A stretch of 18,286 nucleotides of DNA, taken from assembly GCA_036496265.1 (NCBI GenBank), contig DASXLL010000385.1, forward strand, positions 1 through 18,286, in the 5' to 3' direction. The translations under genes and the position numbers were made by a program. This stretch comes from CAYLLN01 sp036496265 (lineage in GTDB: Bacteria > Planctomycetota > Planctomycetia > Pirellulales > Pirellulaceae). Shown here piece by piece: positions 1 through 7,340 of this stretch. The notes beneath the pieces are model-generated. The model saw nothing but the letters and a program-made list of their open reading frames with translations. It was not told the origin of the DNA and ran no database searches. Within the stretch, counting starts at the first letter, position 1. Each line of letters starts with the position of its first letter.

Positions 1-131
1 AGGAAGTCCATGCTGTCGAGCTCCAGCTGCTCGCGGAAGGGTTTATCGGCAACAAGGCCGGAAAGGTCTTCGTCGGGAGCGATGTCAGACAGAATATCGA
101 GAATTTCGTCGCTGATTTCGGCAGTGGTCAT
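1..131 (-). CDS. Acyl carrier protein, partial (C-terminal end beyond window)
   Basis: This short reading frame starts at ATG (131-129, complement) and runs off the left edge after 43 complete codons. It is acidic and ends in ELDSMDF, the phosphopantetheine attachment motif of acyl carrier proteins, with Ser40 as the expected carrier site. The role is to hold acyl intermediates as thioesters in the cytoplasm. The start is supported by the usual ACP distance of about 35-40 residues from Met to the DSM/DSL serine. It lies 61 bp downstream of the ketosynthase on the same strand, so the two are probably cotranscribed and the ketosynthase is its likely partner. The spacer between them holds a palindromic repeat (165-192). 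The primary-metabolism acpP usually reads DSLD in a fabD-fabG-acpP-fabF order, which is not seen here, so a specialised pathway is more likely. Confidence 0.85.
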   Translation of the reverse strand, partial: MTTAEISDEILDILSDIAPDEDLSGLVADKPFREQLELDSMDF

Positions 132-164
132 TTATGGCTCCAAAACACCGGCTTGTTAACGCCC

Positions 165-192
165 GGAACGGCACGGAGGCCGTTCCCTACAG
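165..192 (+). repeat. 28-bp palindromic repeat, copy A
   Basis: The copy consists of stem GGAACGGC, loop ACGGAG, stem GCCGTTCC and tail CTACAG, with all 8 base pairs intact. It sits in the spacer between the ketosynthase and the acyl carrier protein and directly abuts the ketosynthase stop codon (TGA on the minus strand at 195-193). Related copies lie at 6926-6953 and 6970-6997. In the transcript of the minus strand it would fold as a hairpin between two cistrons, where it could tune termination or mRNA stability; that role is inference. Confidence 0.75.
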
Positions 193-1455
193 TCAGTGTG
201 AATATTTCTTGATAATGACGACGGAATTGATGCCGAGCATCCCGAATGAATTATTGAGAATGTATTCGACGCGCTTCAAGCGCCGCGGCTCGCCAATGAT
301 CAGCGTCGTCAAGGCACATTCGAGATCGAGTTGATCGACGTTGATTGTCGGATGACAAACATTGTCTTCAAAAGAGGGCAGGTTGCCAGCCAGTTCCAGG
401 GCCCCCGCGGCACCCATGGCGTGGCCGATAAAGCTCTTCGCGTTGTTGAAGCAGGTTGTCGTGCTGGAGCTAAACACTTGCCGCAGCGCCTGGCATTCCT
501 GAGCGTCGCCTTGGCCGGTGCCGGTGGCATGCGTGCTGACGATGTCGATGTCGGACGGTTGCAGGCCGGCGCGCTGGAGCGCCAACGACACGCATTCGGC
601 CTGCCGCTCGGGATTCGGCAGCACAAAATCGGTCGCGTCGGTGTTGATTGCGTAGCCGGCTAGCTCGCCGTAAATCTTGGCCTTGCGAGCCAGCGCGTCA
701 TCCAGCCGCTCTAGCACATAGACGCAGCCGCCTTCGGCGACGACGATGCCGTTGCGATCGACGTCGAATGGGCGCGAGGCTTTGGTTGGATCGGCGTGCG
801 TTGCTAATGCCCCTTGGCTCTTAAAACTGGCAAAGATTCCGAACGTATGAATGCTCTCCGAGACGCCACCGGCCAGCGCGATGTCGCAGTCACGGAGGCG
901 CAGCATTTGTGCGCCCTGGATGAGCCCAGCGTTGCCAGCGGCACAGGCGGCGCCGATCGTGTAATGTGGCCCCGTGACGCCCATGTTTAGGGCGACTTCG
1001 CCAGCGGGGTTGTTGGCCACGGTCCGCGGGTTGTGATGATGTGACCAATAAGCCGTGTCGTAGTCGTAGCCCTTCAGGGCAAAAATCTCGTTTTCGGTTT
1101 CGACGTTGCCGTGTTCAGTAACGCCCAGGTAAATGCCGACGCGGCTCTTGTCGATGGCCTGCCAGTCGAGTCCGGCGTCCTTGACCGCCTCGTTCGTCGA
1201 ATAGCATCCCACACTGCCGGCCCTCGTGCCGCGGCGCAAATCCTTCTTGGACTGATACCGCAGCGCGTCGAAATTGCAGACGCCAGCCAGCGTCTTGCCT
1301 ACGTAGCGGATTTCGTAGTCGCTAACCCCGCTTTTGCCGGCGAGCAGCGCGGAGCGGAACTCGGCCAGATTGTTGCCGTTGGGGGCGGTTAACCCGATCC
1401 CGGTAATCACAATCCGCTGGGAGGCGGGCAAATTTTGCGGCGCGTGAATCGACAT
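193..1455 (-). CDS. Beta-ketoacyl-ACP synthase (KAS II/FabF-like)
   Basis: This 420-residue protein has the thiolase-fold ketosynthase architecture and the usual FabF length. It catalyses decarboxylative Claisen condensation of an acyl thioester with malonyl-ACP. The active-site residues are in place: Cys171 in TIGAACAAGNAG, His309 in STHATGTGQGD, and Lys340 with His345 in NNAKSFIGHAMGAAGALEL, giving the Cys-His-His set of elongating ketosynthases. The N-terminal RIVITGIGLTAPNGN is the typical first strand of the family. The start is the ATG at 1455, with no better alternative. The acyl carrier protein gene follows on the same strand after a spacer holding a palindrome. A nearby reductase and the separate ACP suggest a dedicated secondary fatty-acid, polyene or polyketide route rather than the housekeeping cycle. 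The product is unknown. Confidence 0.93.
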   Translation of the reverse strand: MSIHAPQNLPASQRIVITGIGLTAPNGNNLAEFRSALLAGKSGVSDYEIRYVGKTLAGVCNFDALRYQSKKDLRRGTRAGSVGCYSTNEAVKDAGLDWQAIDKSRVGIYLGVTEHGNVETENEIFALKGYDYDTAYWSHHHNPRTVANNPAGEVALNMGVTGPHYTIGAACAAGNAGLIQGAQMLRLRDCDIALAGGVSESIHTFGIFASFKSQGALATHADPTKASRPFDVDRNGIVVAEGGCVYVLERLDDALARKAKIYGELAGYAINTDATDFVLPNPERQAECVSLALQRAGLQPSDIDIVSTHATGTGQGDAQECQALRQVFSSSTTTCFNNAKSFIGHAMGAAGALELAGNLPSFEDNVCHPTINVDQLDLECALTTLIIGEPRRLKRVEYILNNSFGMLGINSVVIIKKYSH

Positions 1456-1497
1456 GGAACGACCAGCTAAGCCGGCAGCGGGCGGGAATGTAAACGC

Positions 1498-1530
1498 GAC
1501 GTAAATGACTCAGGCAACGACTCTTACGTC
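1498..1530. other. 7-bp inverted repeat upstream of the ketosynthase gene
   Basis: GACGTAA (1498-1504) and TTACGTC (1524-1530) are perfect inverse complements separated by 19 bp. They lie 43-75 bp before the ketosynthase start, within the 222-bp spacer 1456-1677 that follows the reductase gene. This could be an operator or a weak hairpin. A chance match of this size in a spacer is quite possible. I found no convincing promoter boxes in the spacer. Confidence 0.25.
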
Positions 1531-1677
1531 CAAAAGCAGCGGCTCAGAGGATGTGTCAAACCATCGAACTTACCGGTGCTGAACCCGTGTGGCAAGCGGA
1601 TGGCGACTTCCTCCTGGCAGGGACGCAAGTCGTACTCTCCATCTGCGCATACGCTCCACGTCGCGCCTCTCTAGCTC

Positions 1678-2682
1678 TTAACCGCCACGTTGTTCTGCAA
1701 TTAACCACTCGACCAATTTTTTCATTCCTGCGGCCATCGAAATGCGCGGCTGGTATCCGAAATCGCGGCGTGCGGCGGCGATGTTGAAGTAGTGCGATGT
1801 GCCTAGCTGCGCCGCCAGGAAGCGTGTCATCCGAGGCTCGTCCGTCCGCCCTAACACTTTCCACAGTGTTTCCAGAGCTGCTCCAGCGGCATAGGCAACG
1901 GGCAAGGGAATCGATCGTTTAACCGGCGACAAGCCCGCTGCGATTAGGATTTCATTGATCCATTGCCAGCAATTTACCGGCTCGCCGTTGGTGATGAAAT
2001 ACGACTGGCCGCAGACGGGCGAGCCGGGCTGCAAGGCGTCGGCAGCTAGCAAGTGAGCCGCGGCGGCGTTTTCGACATAGACGGCGTCGATCAAATTCTG
2101 TCCGTTTCCGATACGCCGCAGTTGGCCTTTGCGCGCTCGATCAAGCAGGCGGGGGATCAAATGCTGGTCGCGCGGCCCCCAGATTAGATGCGGCCGCAGC
2201 GCGCAGGTCAGCAAATGATGCTGGCCGTTGGATTCGAGCACCATTTTCTCCGCAAGGGCCTTGGTATGGGGATAATGGGCCAACCAGCGAGTGGGATAAG
2301 GCGCGGATTCATCAACGCCGCATTGATCTCTGCCCGCGAACGTCACGCTGGGACTGCTCGTAAATAGGAGTCGCGTTACGCCCTCGTGGCAGCAGCCGCT
2401 GATGACGTTCTTCGTTCCTAAGATGTTCGCGTCGTAAAAATGATGCCACGGTCCCCAGATTCCGGCGACAGCGGCGGTGTGATAGACGACGCCGACATTT
2501 CGGCACGCCCGTTTTACATCCGCCGGCTCGCGAACATCGCCGTGCATGCACTCAGCGCCGAGTGCTTCAAGCTCGGGCGCGTTCCGGCGCACGAGCGCCC
2601 GAACCTTGTCACCGCGGGCCACAAGCTGCTCAACAATGTAGCGGCCGAGAAAACCGCCGCCGCCGGTCACAAGACTGATCAA
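1678..2682 (-). CDS. Extended SDR: NAD(P)-dependent epimerase/reductase (3-beta-HSD / OleD-like)
   Basis: The 334-residue protein is an extended short-chain dehydrogenase/reductase. The Rossmann loop TGGGGFLG is at residues 6-13, a serine-rich TSSPSV segment is near 108-113, and the catalytic pair YxxxK is Tyr137/Lys141 in HYPHTKALAEK. The motif spacing resembles 3-beta-hydroxysteroid dehydrogenase and the beta-ketoacid reductase OleD more than sugar epimerases. A probable reaction is NAD(P)H-dependent reduction of a beta-keto acyl intermediate, which would suit the neighbouring ketosynthase and carrier protein; that link is inference. Translation starts at TTG (2682-2680), which overlaps the TGA of the upstream helix-hairpin-helix gene as TTGA, so the two are translationally coupled. 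No earlier start in this frame gives a better N-terminus, because the Rossmann strand begins at residue 2. Confidence 0.88.
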   Translation of the reverse strand: MISLVTGGGGFLGRYIVEQLVARGDKVRALVRRNAPELEALGAECMHGDVREPADVKRACRNVGVVYHTAAVAGIWGPWHHFYDANILGTKNVISGCCHEGVTRLLFTSSPSVTFAGRDQCGVDESAPYPTRWLAHYPHTKALAEKMVLESNGQHHLLTCALRPHLIWGPRDQHLIPRLLDRARKGQLRRIGNGQNLIDAVYVENAAAAHLLAADALQPGSPVCGQSYFITNGEPVNCWQWINEILIAAGLSPVKRSIPLPVAYAAGAALETLWKVLGRTDEPRMTRFLAAQLGTSHYFNIAAARRDFGYQPRISMAAGMKKLVEWLIAEQRGG

Positions 2683-3119
2683 TTGGCTTCACCTGACTGG
2701 GACTGTTCATTTTTCACGGTGGACTGAAGCGGCGGCAGCGGCTGCAAAAACGGCTTCATCGATTCCAGCGTCTTCGGCCCGATACCGCGGACTCGACGCA
2801 GCTCTTCCAAATCTTTGAATGGGCCGCGCTCCGCCCGATCCGCGACAATACGCTTGGCGAGTTGCTCGCCGATGTTTGGCATCAGGGCAAGCTCGGGCCA
2901 CTGGGCCTGGTTCACGTCGATCTTGAAATCGATCGCAATCGGCACGGCGCGCTCAATGTCGATCGTCCGGCCGCCGAGATAGGTTTGGTAGCCGCACCAG
3001 GCGGCGATCGCGATCAACGAGAGCACAATCAACGCGGCCGACACCGCTTGATCGGCGTGTCGCAGGGTGAGTCTGGGCCGGGCTGGCGGCAATGGCGGTT
3101 CGGCATCGGGCCGGTTCAT
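2679..3119 (-). CDS. ComEA-like helix-hairpin-helix protein with N-terminal membrane anchor
   Basis: The 146-residue protein has a proline-rich cytoplasmic tail, one hydrophobic segment at about residues 25-47, and a C-terminal pair of helix-hairpin-helix units at about 69-126. The second unit shows the classic VRGIGPKTLESM loop, and the first reads LMPNIGEQLAKRI. This is the ComEA layout, in which a membrane-tethered double HhH domain binds double-stranded DNA outside the membrane during uptake. Many bacteria carry such proteins without proven competence, so DNA binding is likely and uptake is only possible. The ATG at 3119 places the membrane segment at the usual distance from the start. 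The last 4 bp overlap the reductase start, so the two share a transcript although no functional link is obvious. Confidence 0.85.
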   Translation of the reverse strand: MNRPDAEPPLPPARPRLTLRHADQAVSAALIVLSLIAIAAWCGYQTYLGGRTIDIERAVPIAIDFKIDVNQAQWPELALMPNIGEQLAKRIVADRAERGPFKDLEELRRVRGIGPKTLESMKPFLQPLPPLQSTVKNEQSQSGEAN

Positions 3120-3185
3120 GGCGGCTATTATGCCATGTTCAGCAGCGAACGTAATTGCTGAAGCTCAAGATTGCGGTCACGCGTT

Positions 3186-3452
3186 CTAGGCTGCCGCTCG
3201 CGATGCTCCGATGCTCTGGCTGGCCTGCGGAATCGCCGTCAACAGCTTCCCGCCATGGCGAAAGACGCGCAGCTCATCGTTTTCGGCGCCCCAAATGGCA
3301 TAGCCCCGCTCGACGTCAAACCGCCGGCCGCAATAGAGGCCGCCCTTGAGCAGGATGGAGTCGGCCGGCTCCGGGCCGTCGCATAGGCGGAACTGGCGAA
3401 AGGCCTCAACGGCTTTGAGGCGGACGGCGGCAACAGTTTCGGCGTGGGACAT
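3186..3452 (-). CDS. Small conserved-looking hypothetical protein (88 aa)
   Basis: I do not recognise a named family. I place the start at the ATG at 3452, giving a protein that begins MSHAETVAAVRLKAVEAFRQF. The frame is open to an earlier ATG at 3518, but those 22 extra residues look like untranslated sequence. The protein reads as a helical N-terminus followed by beta-rich sequence with SILLKGGLYCGRRF and YAIWGAENDELRVF, ending in an alanine-rich tail. There is no signal peptide or membrane segment. I have an impression of similar short proteins in other planctomycetes but cannot check it. It lies between the secreted protein upstream (80-bp gap) and the ComEA-like gene downstream (66-bp gap), all on one strand. 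Confidence 0.6.
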   Translation of the reverse strand: MSHAETVAAVRLKAVEAFRQFRLCDGPEPADSILLKGGLYCGRRFDVERGYAIWGAENDELRVFRHGGKLLTAIPQASQSIGASRAAA

Positions 3453-3533
3453 GGCGCGATGGATTGAGCTATGGAATCCATCGGCACGGAATGGGTCACA
3501 AAGTGACCGTGCTAGCACTGGGGGCGATCAGAC

Positions 3534-4826
3534 TTACGGCAAATCGACGTTTTTGATCTCAAATTCGACTGGAATTCGAATAATGGCGGCCGGCGTTTTA
3601 TAGACGAGCCTGGCCTGGGCGGGCGTGCCGCCTTCGAGGTTGAATTTATAGGCGACCCCGACCTCGCTCACGCCCAGTAGTGTTGCTTCCAGGCCGGCGT
3701 TCTCGAATTTTCGTCCTTTGCTGTCGAGCAGATAGCATTCGTTGTCATAAATCCACGAGCGGTGGGACTCGAGCGCGTTGGCCGCCCGATCGAATCGCAC
3801 CCGCATGCTCACGTCGTAGATGTCGCCGTTTTTGCGGCAGCTTTCGACCGTGACCCTCACGCCGCCACGTTCGAGTTCGGCCGCCTTCACCTTATCGAGA
3901 TCGGCGAATTCGAAAGTCTCGACTTTGCCGAGGAGGACCGCGACGAGCTTTCCTTTCAGCGACGACAACTTCTTTACGCTCCTCGATGGAGCGTCGAACG
4001 GGAATTCAATCTCGGCCGCGGCGCCGTTGCTTTCGACGGGGACTTCGAGCGTGCCTTCGCTGCTGTTGATGCTAAGCGATTCGCCGTTTTCGTCTTTGGC
4101 GGAGACGTCGGCGAGCGGGACTTCGATGACGATCGGCGTGACGCGAGGCTCCCACACGGCCTCGACCGTCAGCCGCAGGGCGTGCATCGCGGAATTCTTT
4201 AGGTCGCGCGTCGCCTCGATTTTGGCCGGCTCGAAACGGAAGAGACCGCTGTAAGAGGCATTGCCCACTCGCGGCCGGGCATTTTCTGCCCGCGAGGTGA
4301 AGGCCAGCGTGGAGCGCTCCTCATCGTAATTGTAAAGCGTCAGCTCGGCCTCATCGAGCACGTTGTCGAGAGCCTCCCAGAACGACACGGCTTTCAAATC
4401 GACGAGGATTTTGGAATCGAACGCGTCTTGATTGAATCGCTCGCGATAATCGATGACTTTGTTGCCAGTTTGTTTGCTGATTTCGGCCATGGCCTGAGAA
4501 AGCAGCATCTTGCCGGTGAGCGTGACCTTCGACGGCTTCGTCGCCGCTGCGATCACGGAGTCTTCGAGCACCTTGCGGACCCGCTTCAGCCGAACCTGGT
4601 CTTCCGCCGGCATGCGCGGCGTGACCGTCGGCAAATAGCCGAGTACTTCGGGCCCGAGAGCGATCAAGGCCTTCTCCGCTTCGTCGCGTTTGGCCATTTG
4701 CTCATGGCCCAAGCCGTCTTTGCCGACGAGGGCGCGGACCTTGACCGCCATCTCATCAGATGTGGACGGCTTCTCGGCAACTTGGCCAATGGCGAGAACC
4801 CCGGCAAAGATGAATGCAGAAATCAC
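3534..4826 (-). CDS. Secreted protein of unknown function (430 aa)
   Basis: The protein has a short hydrophobic N-terminus (MISAFIFAGVLAIGQVA) that reads as a signal peptide, so it is probably exported to the periplasm. Residues of about 25-100 are charged and helical. Residues of about 100-180 (starting VTLTGKMLLSQAMAEISKQTGNKV, then KAVSFWEALDNVLDEAELTLYNYD) resemble the short beta-alpha-beta domain found near secretins and in many planctomycete exported proteins. The remainder is beta-rich, with no enzyme motif visible. The start is GTG (4826-4824); a stop lies six codons upstream and no ATG intervenes. The gene follows truD by 33 bp on the same strand and is probably cotranscribed. Function is unknown, and a planctomycete-restricted envelope protein is my best guess. 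Confidence 0.75.
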   Translation of the reverse strand: MISAFIFAGVLAIGQVAEKPSTSDEMAVKVRALVGKDGLGHEQMAKRDEAEKALIALGPEVLGYLPTVTPRMPAEDQVRLKRVRKVLEDSVIAAATKPSKVTLTGKMLLSQAMAEISKQTGNKVIDYRERFNQDAFDSKILVDLKAVSFWEALDNVLDEAELTLYNYDEERSTLAFTSRAENARPRVGNASYSGLFRFEPAKIEATRDLKNSAMHALRLTVEAVWEPRVTPIVIEVPLADVSAKDENGESLSINSSEGTLEVPVESNGAAAEIEFPFDAPSRSVKKLSSLKGKLVAVLLGKVETFEFADLDKVKAAELERGGVRVTVESCRKNGDIYDVSMRVRFDRAANALESHRSWIYDNECYLLDSKGRKFENAGLEATLLGVSEVGVAYKFNLEGGTPAQARLVYKTPAAIIRIPVEFEIKNVDLP

Positions 4827-4859
4827 GGTTGGCTCCAGTTTTTAGCTGCCCGCACGACG

Positions 4860-6059
4860 TTATTCTACGCCGTCCTCGTCACCATCTTCCATTCCTTCCG
4901 CGGCCCCAAACAACCGCTTGATCAGAATTGTTGCATAAGAGCCCCGCGGCAGGGCGAATTGTAGTACTAATTTCTGGCGACCGGCATATAAATCATCAGC
5001 CAAGAAAGAATGCGACAAATCCTTGGGCTGAAACACGGCCCGCCGCTCGCCTTTGGAAAAAAAAGTGTCCCGTGGATATTTCACGCGCACTTGTCGCAGT
5101 TCCATGCCTTCGGCGGCCATGACTTCGTCGTATAGCGTGCGTAGCTCGCCGTTTTCTAGATGCAGCCGAGCGGACGGAAGCGGCAATGCTATCTGTTGCA
5201 GTCGGCTACGCTGCTGTTCCTCAAGCTGGCTAAAAAACGGCGCGCGACTGACGCCGATGGCGTGCAGATATCGTTCGCTTTCTCCAACGGCGCGTTCAAT
5301 CAGCCGGGAAAGCGTTTGATTCCACAAATGACTCTGAAATGCCGCTAGCCATAAGCTTCGCAGCGGATGCGGGAAAACGGTAATGGCCCGTTTGAAATCG
5401 GCCGGCTGGCGTGCCAAATGCATGACGACATCGCGCCTCAAGGACGGTTGCATCTGCTCAACGCATTTCTGCCAGTTTCCCCACTCCTGTCGCAATATCG
5501 TTTTCTCGTCGCGATCCAGCGGGCGATCGTGAACATTGGAATCGGCCAGCGCCAGCCAAACGGCCCGTTCGTAATCGCCGAGGCACCACGGCTTGGCGAG
5601 AAGAGCGCCGGATTCACCGACCGAGCCGAATCGCTGGTCGTCGAAATAGTTCGGAAGGCCGTCGGACTTGATTTCATTGAGAGTTGCTGCCGTCGTTTTC
5701 GCTTCCGCGTCGTCTAAATCGCGAACAACGATTTGAAACTGATTCGCGACGATGTCGCTGGCATGGATCGGCCGCTCGACCTGGCCGATGTAATCGAGCT
5801 GCAAGTTCGTCTGCGAGATGCCGCGCTGTGGGCCACCCTGAATCGTGATGTATTGGCTCGTTGCCGCATGGCGATCCTTCAGCCCGGCAAACGCAATCCG
5901 CTGGCGCGGCAGATTCCACTTGTGTTCAATTGCCGCAATCGCTTCCAGCGTGCCTAGCGATTGCTTCGACAGCTTGTAGATAGCGAACGGTCCCGTGCCG
6001 TGTGGCAGCGAAATCTGCTCTTCTACCTGAAAATCGTCGGTGAGTCGCTTGAGCTTCAT
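4860..6059 (-). CDS. truD: tRNA pseudouridine(13) synthase TruD
   Basis: TruD isomerises uridine 13 of certain tRNAs to pseudouridine. The signature GLKDRHAATSQYITI is at residues 59-73, with catalytic Asp62 matching Asp80 of the E. coli enzyme. Further family features are the N-terminal DDFQVEEQ, the substrate-loop sequence NYFDDQRFGS, and the C-terminal sequence around LYDEVMAAEGMELRQVRVKYPRDTFF. I chose the ATG at 6059 (MKLKRLTDDF) because TruD proteins begin just before the DF-V-E motif; the frame is open to an ATG at 6116, but that extension is basic and unlike the family. At 399 residues it is about 50 longer than the E. coli protein. The secreted-protein gene follows 33 bp downstream, and a divergent crotonase gene begins 65 bp upstream. 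Confidence 0.95.
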   Translation of the reverse strand: MKLKRLTDDFQVEEQISLPHGTGPFAIYKLSKQSLGTLEAIAAIEHKWNLPRQRIAFAGLKDRHAATSQYITIQGGPQRGISQTNLQLDYIGQVERPIHASDIVANQFQIVVRDLDDAEAKTTAATLNEIKSDGLPNYFDDQRFGSVGESGALLAKPWCLGDYERAVWLALADSNVHDRPLDRDEKTILRQEWGNWQKCVEQMQPSLRRDVVMHLARQPADFKRAITVFPHPLRSLWLAAFQSHLWNQTLSRLIERAVGESERYLHAIGVSRAPFFSQLEEQQRSRLQQIALPLPSARLHLENGELRTLYDEVMAAEGMELRQVRVKYPRDTFFSKGERRAVFQPKDLSHSFLADDLYAGRQKLVLQFALPRGSYATILIKRLFGAAEGMEDGDEDGVE

Positions 6060-6124
6060 CGCTCTATTGTACGAGCGAACTGCAACCCTGCCGCGCCGCG
6101 CGCCAGCCAGGTACAATCACCAGC
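6060..6124. promoter_or_regulatory. Divergent intergenic region between truD and the crotonase gene
   Basis: These 65 bp separate two genes read in opposite directions and must hold both transcription start regions unless one is leaderless. The sequence is GC-rich in the middle, around CGCGCGCCAGCC. I cannot point to clear -35/-10 boxes or a strong ribosome binding site for either gene. Confidence 0.4.
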
Positions 6125-6901
6125 ATGACCGTCACGGTGAAGAAAACCTCGCCTTCAGGCACGATCGTTCTCAATCGTCCGGACAAGCGGAACGCTTTGT
6201 CACGGCAGATGCTCAACGACATAACTCAGGCGTTCGACGACCTGCATCAAGAGCGGAGCGTGCGGGCGGTGATTCTTACCGGAGCGGGCAGTTCGTTTTG
6301 TGCGGGCATGGATCTGGCCGAGATGCAGGCCACGAGTCAGCAGCCGGAGGCGTTTGCACAGTGGCACGCGGATGCGGTGCAATATCGCGAGCTGATCGAC
6401 AAGATGCTGCGGTTTCCCAAGCCGATTATCGCGGCGGTGAACGGCCCGGCTGTAGCGGGCGGGGCGGGCTTGGTTTTGGCTAGCGATATTGTGATCGCGG
6501 CGACGGAGGCCAAATTTGGTTTGCCGGAACCGAAGCGGGGAGTTGTTGCCGGGATGGTTGCGCCGCTCTTGGTCTTCCGGCTGGGCGCCTCGCACTCCGC
6601 GAATCTGCTTTTGACCGGCCGCCTAATTGACAGCGCGGAAGCTCATCGGATCGGCCTTGTCCACGAGGTGGTGACGAGCGAACTGGTATGGGCTCGCGCT
6701 CAAGAGATTGCTGGCGAGATTGCGAGCAGCGCGCCTGAATCGATTCAACTCACGAAGCGACTGCTCAACGAAACAATTGGCGAGCATTTGGGGACGATGC
6801 TGACCGTCGGCGCGGCCGATAGCGCGACGGCGCGAACAACCGATGCAGCCCGCGAAGGCTTGGCGGCGTTCTTAGAGAAGCGGCCGCCGAAGTGGCTTTG
6901 A
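6125..6901 (+). CDS. Enoyl-CoA hydratase/isomerase family protein (crotonase)
   Basis: The 258-residue length and motifs are those of a crotonase-fold acyl-CoA enzyme. The first oxyanion-hole segment is SSFCAGMDL (residues 56-64), and the second is GPAVAGGAGLVLASDIVIA (108-125). KFGLPEPKRGVVAG follows, with Glu135 at the position of the first catalytic Glu of rat enoyl-CoA hydratase (Glu144). The second catalytic Glu (164 in rat) appears to be replaced: the segment here reads SANLLLTG, with Asn at or near that site. The protein may therefore be an isomerase, a hydratase with altered chemistry such as a methylglutaconyl-CoA hydratase-like enzyme, or a hydrolase rather than a classic beta-oxidation hydratase. 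The ATG at 6125 gives a normal N-terminus. Neighbours do not suggest a pathway. Confidence 0.9.
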   Translation: MTVTVKKTSPSGTIVLNRPDKRNALSRQMLNDITQAFDDLHQERSVRAVILTGAGSSFCAGMDLAEMQATSQQPEAFAQWHADAVQYRELIDKMLRFPKPIIAAVNGPAVAGGAGLVLASDIVIAATEAKFGLPEPKRGVVAGMVAPLLVFRLGASHSANLLLTGRLIDSAEAHRIGLVHEVVTSELVWARAQEIAGEIASSAPESIQLTKRLLNETIGEHLGTMLTVGAADSATARTTDAAREGLAAFLEKRPPKWL

Positions 6902-6925
6902 GAAGAATGTCCTAATGATCATGCG

Positions 6926-6953
6926 CTGTAGAGAACGCCCTCTGTGGCGTTCC
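6926..6953 (-). repeat. 28-bp palindromic repeat, copy B (inverted)
   Basis: Read on the minus strand this is stem GGAACGCC, loop ACAGAG, stem GGCGTTCT and tail CTACAG. Seven Watson-Crick pairs and one G-T pair form the stem. It differs from copy C (6970-6997) at four positions and lies in the opposite orientation 16 bp away. Together B and C could form a larger inverted structure behind the crotonase gene. Confidence 0.75.
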
Positions 6954-6969
6954 TTATTTAGCCGCCGAC

Positions 6970-6997
6970 GGACCGCCACGGAGGGCGGTCCCTACAG
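6970..6997 (+). repeat. 28-bp palindromic repeat, copy C
   Basis: The copy reads stem GGACCGCC, loop ACGGAG, stem GGCGGTCC and tail CTACAG, with a perfect 8-bp stem. Compared with copy A it has A-to-C at stem position 4 and G-to-C at position 7, each matched by the complementary change in the other arm. It lies in the 148-bp spacer between the crotonase and DUF6800-type genes, which converge here. Confidence 0.75.
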
Positions 6998-7001
6998 AAG
7001 C

Positions 7002-7027
7002 GGACAGGCGGGGACGCCTATCCTACG
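7002..7027 (+). repeat. Related palindrome (GGACAGGCG / CGCCTATCC)
   Basis: GGACAGGCG (7002-7010) pairs with CGCCTATCC (7015-7023) at 8 of 9 positions around the loop GGGA, followed by TACG. It lies five bp after copy C and shares the GGA stem edge and the CTAC tail, so it may be a second subclass of the same small-repeat family. Position and class are seen; the relationship is inference. Confidence 0.5.
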
Positions 7028-7049
7028 GTGTTATTTATATCCCACGGCG

Positions 7050-7241
7050 TTACTTGCGCTCTTCGAGTCCCAAATTCGCGACGATCACTTCACCGCCGGG
7101 CGATAGCTTGCGGATCTTGGCCGCAATGTGAGCCTTTTCGCTCGGCGTGGCTTTTGCCGCTCGGCGCTTCAGGATGGTGAGCTTCTTCTTGCGGTGTCGC
7201 CGCCTCTTCAATTCTCGATGCCGCTGAATAATTCCGCCCAT
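7050..7241 (-). CDS. Small basic protein, DUF6800-like
   Basis: This 63-residue protein starts MGGIIQRHRELKRRRHRKKK and continues with a lysine/arginine-rich helical segment and KAHIAAKIRKLSPGG. I recall a family of such short RHRELKRRRHRRKK proteins in planctomycetes under the name DUF6800, but cannot confirm membership here. The charge pattern suggests nucleic-acid or ribosome binding, which is inference. A good ribosome binding site (GGAGAAG on the coding strand, at about 7255-7249) precedes the ATG at 7241, which supports real translation. It converges with the crotonase gene, with the palindrome cluster between them, and is divergent from the Pup-like gene. Confidence 0.75.
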   Translation of the reverse strand: MGGIIQRHRELKRRRHRKKKLTILKRRAAKATPSEKAHIAAKIRKLSPGGEVIVANLGLEERK

Positions 7242-7340
7242 TGCGGTGCTTCTCCGATAGTTCGCTCGTTAATTTCCTAGATTTAGCAAGCTAACAGGGC
7301 CGGATTCTTTGGTCAACGCCGTGGCCGGGCCGCGCGTAAG

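Noticed and set aside
4428..4964. 178-codon plus-strand frame opposite the secreted protein
   Set aside because: It spans the end of one real minus-strand gene and the start of another, has no family resemblance and is rich in Arg, His and Leu as a shadow would be.
6060..6116. Upstream extension of truD to ATG 6116
   Set aside because: The added 19 residues are arginine-rich, would nearly fill the divergent promoter gap, and precede the normal TruD N-terminal motif by too much.
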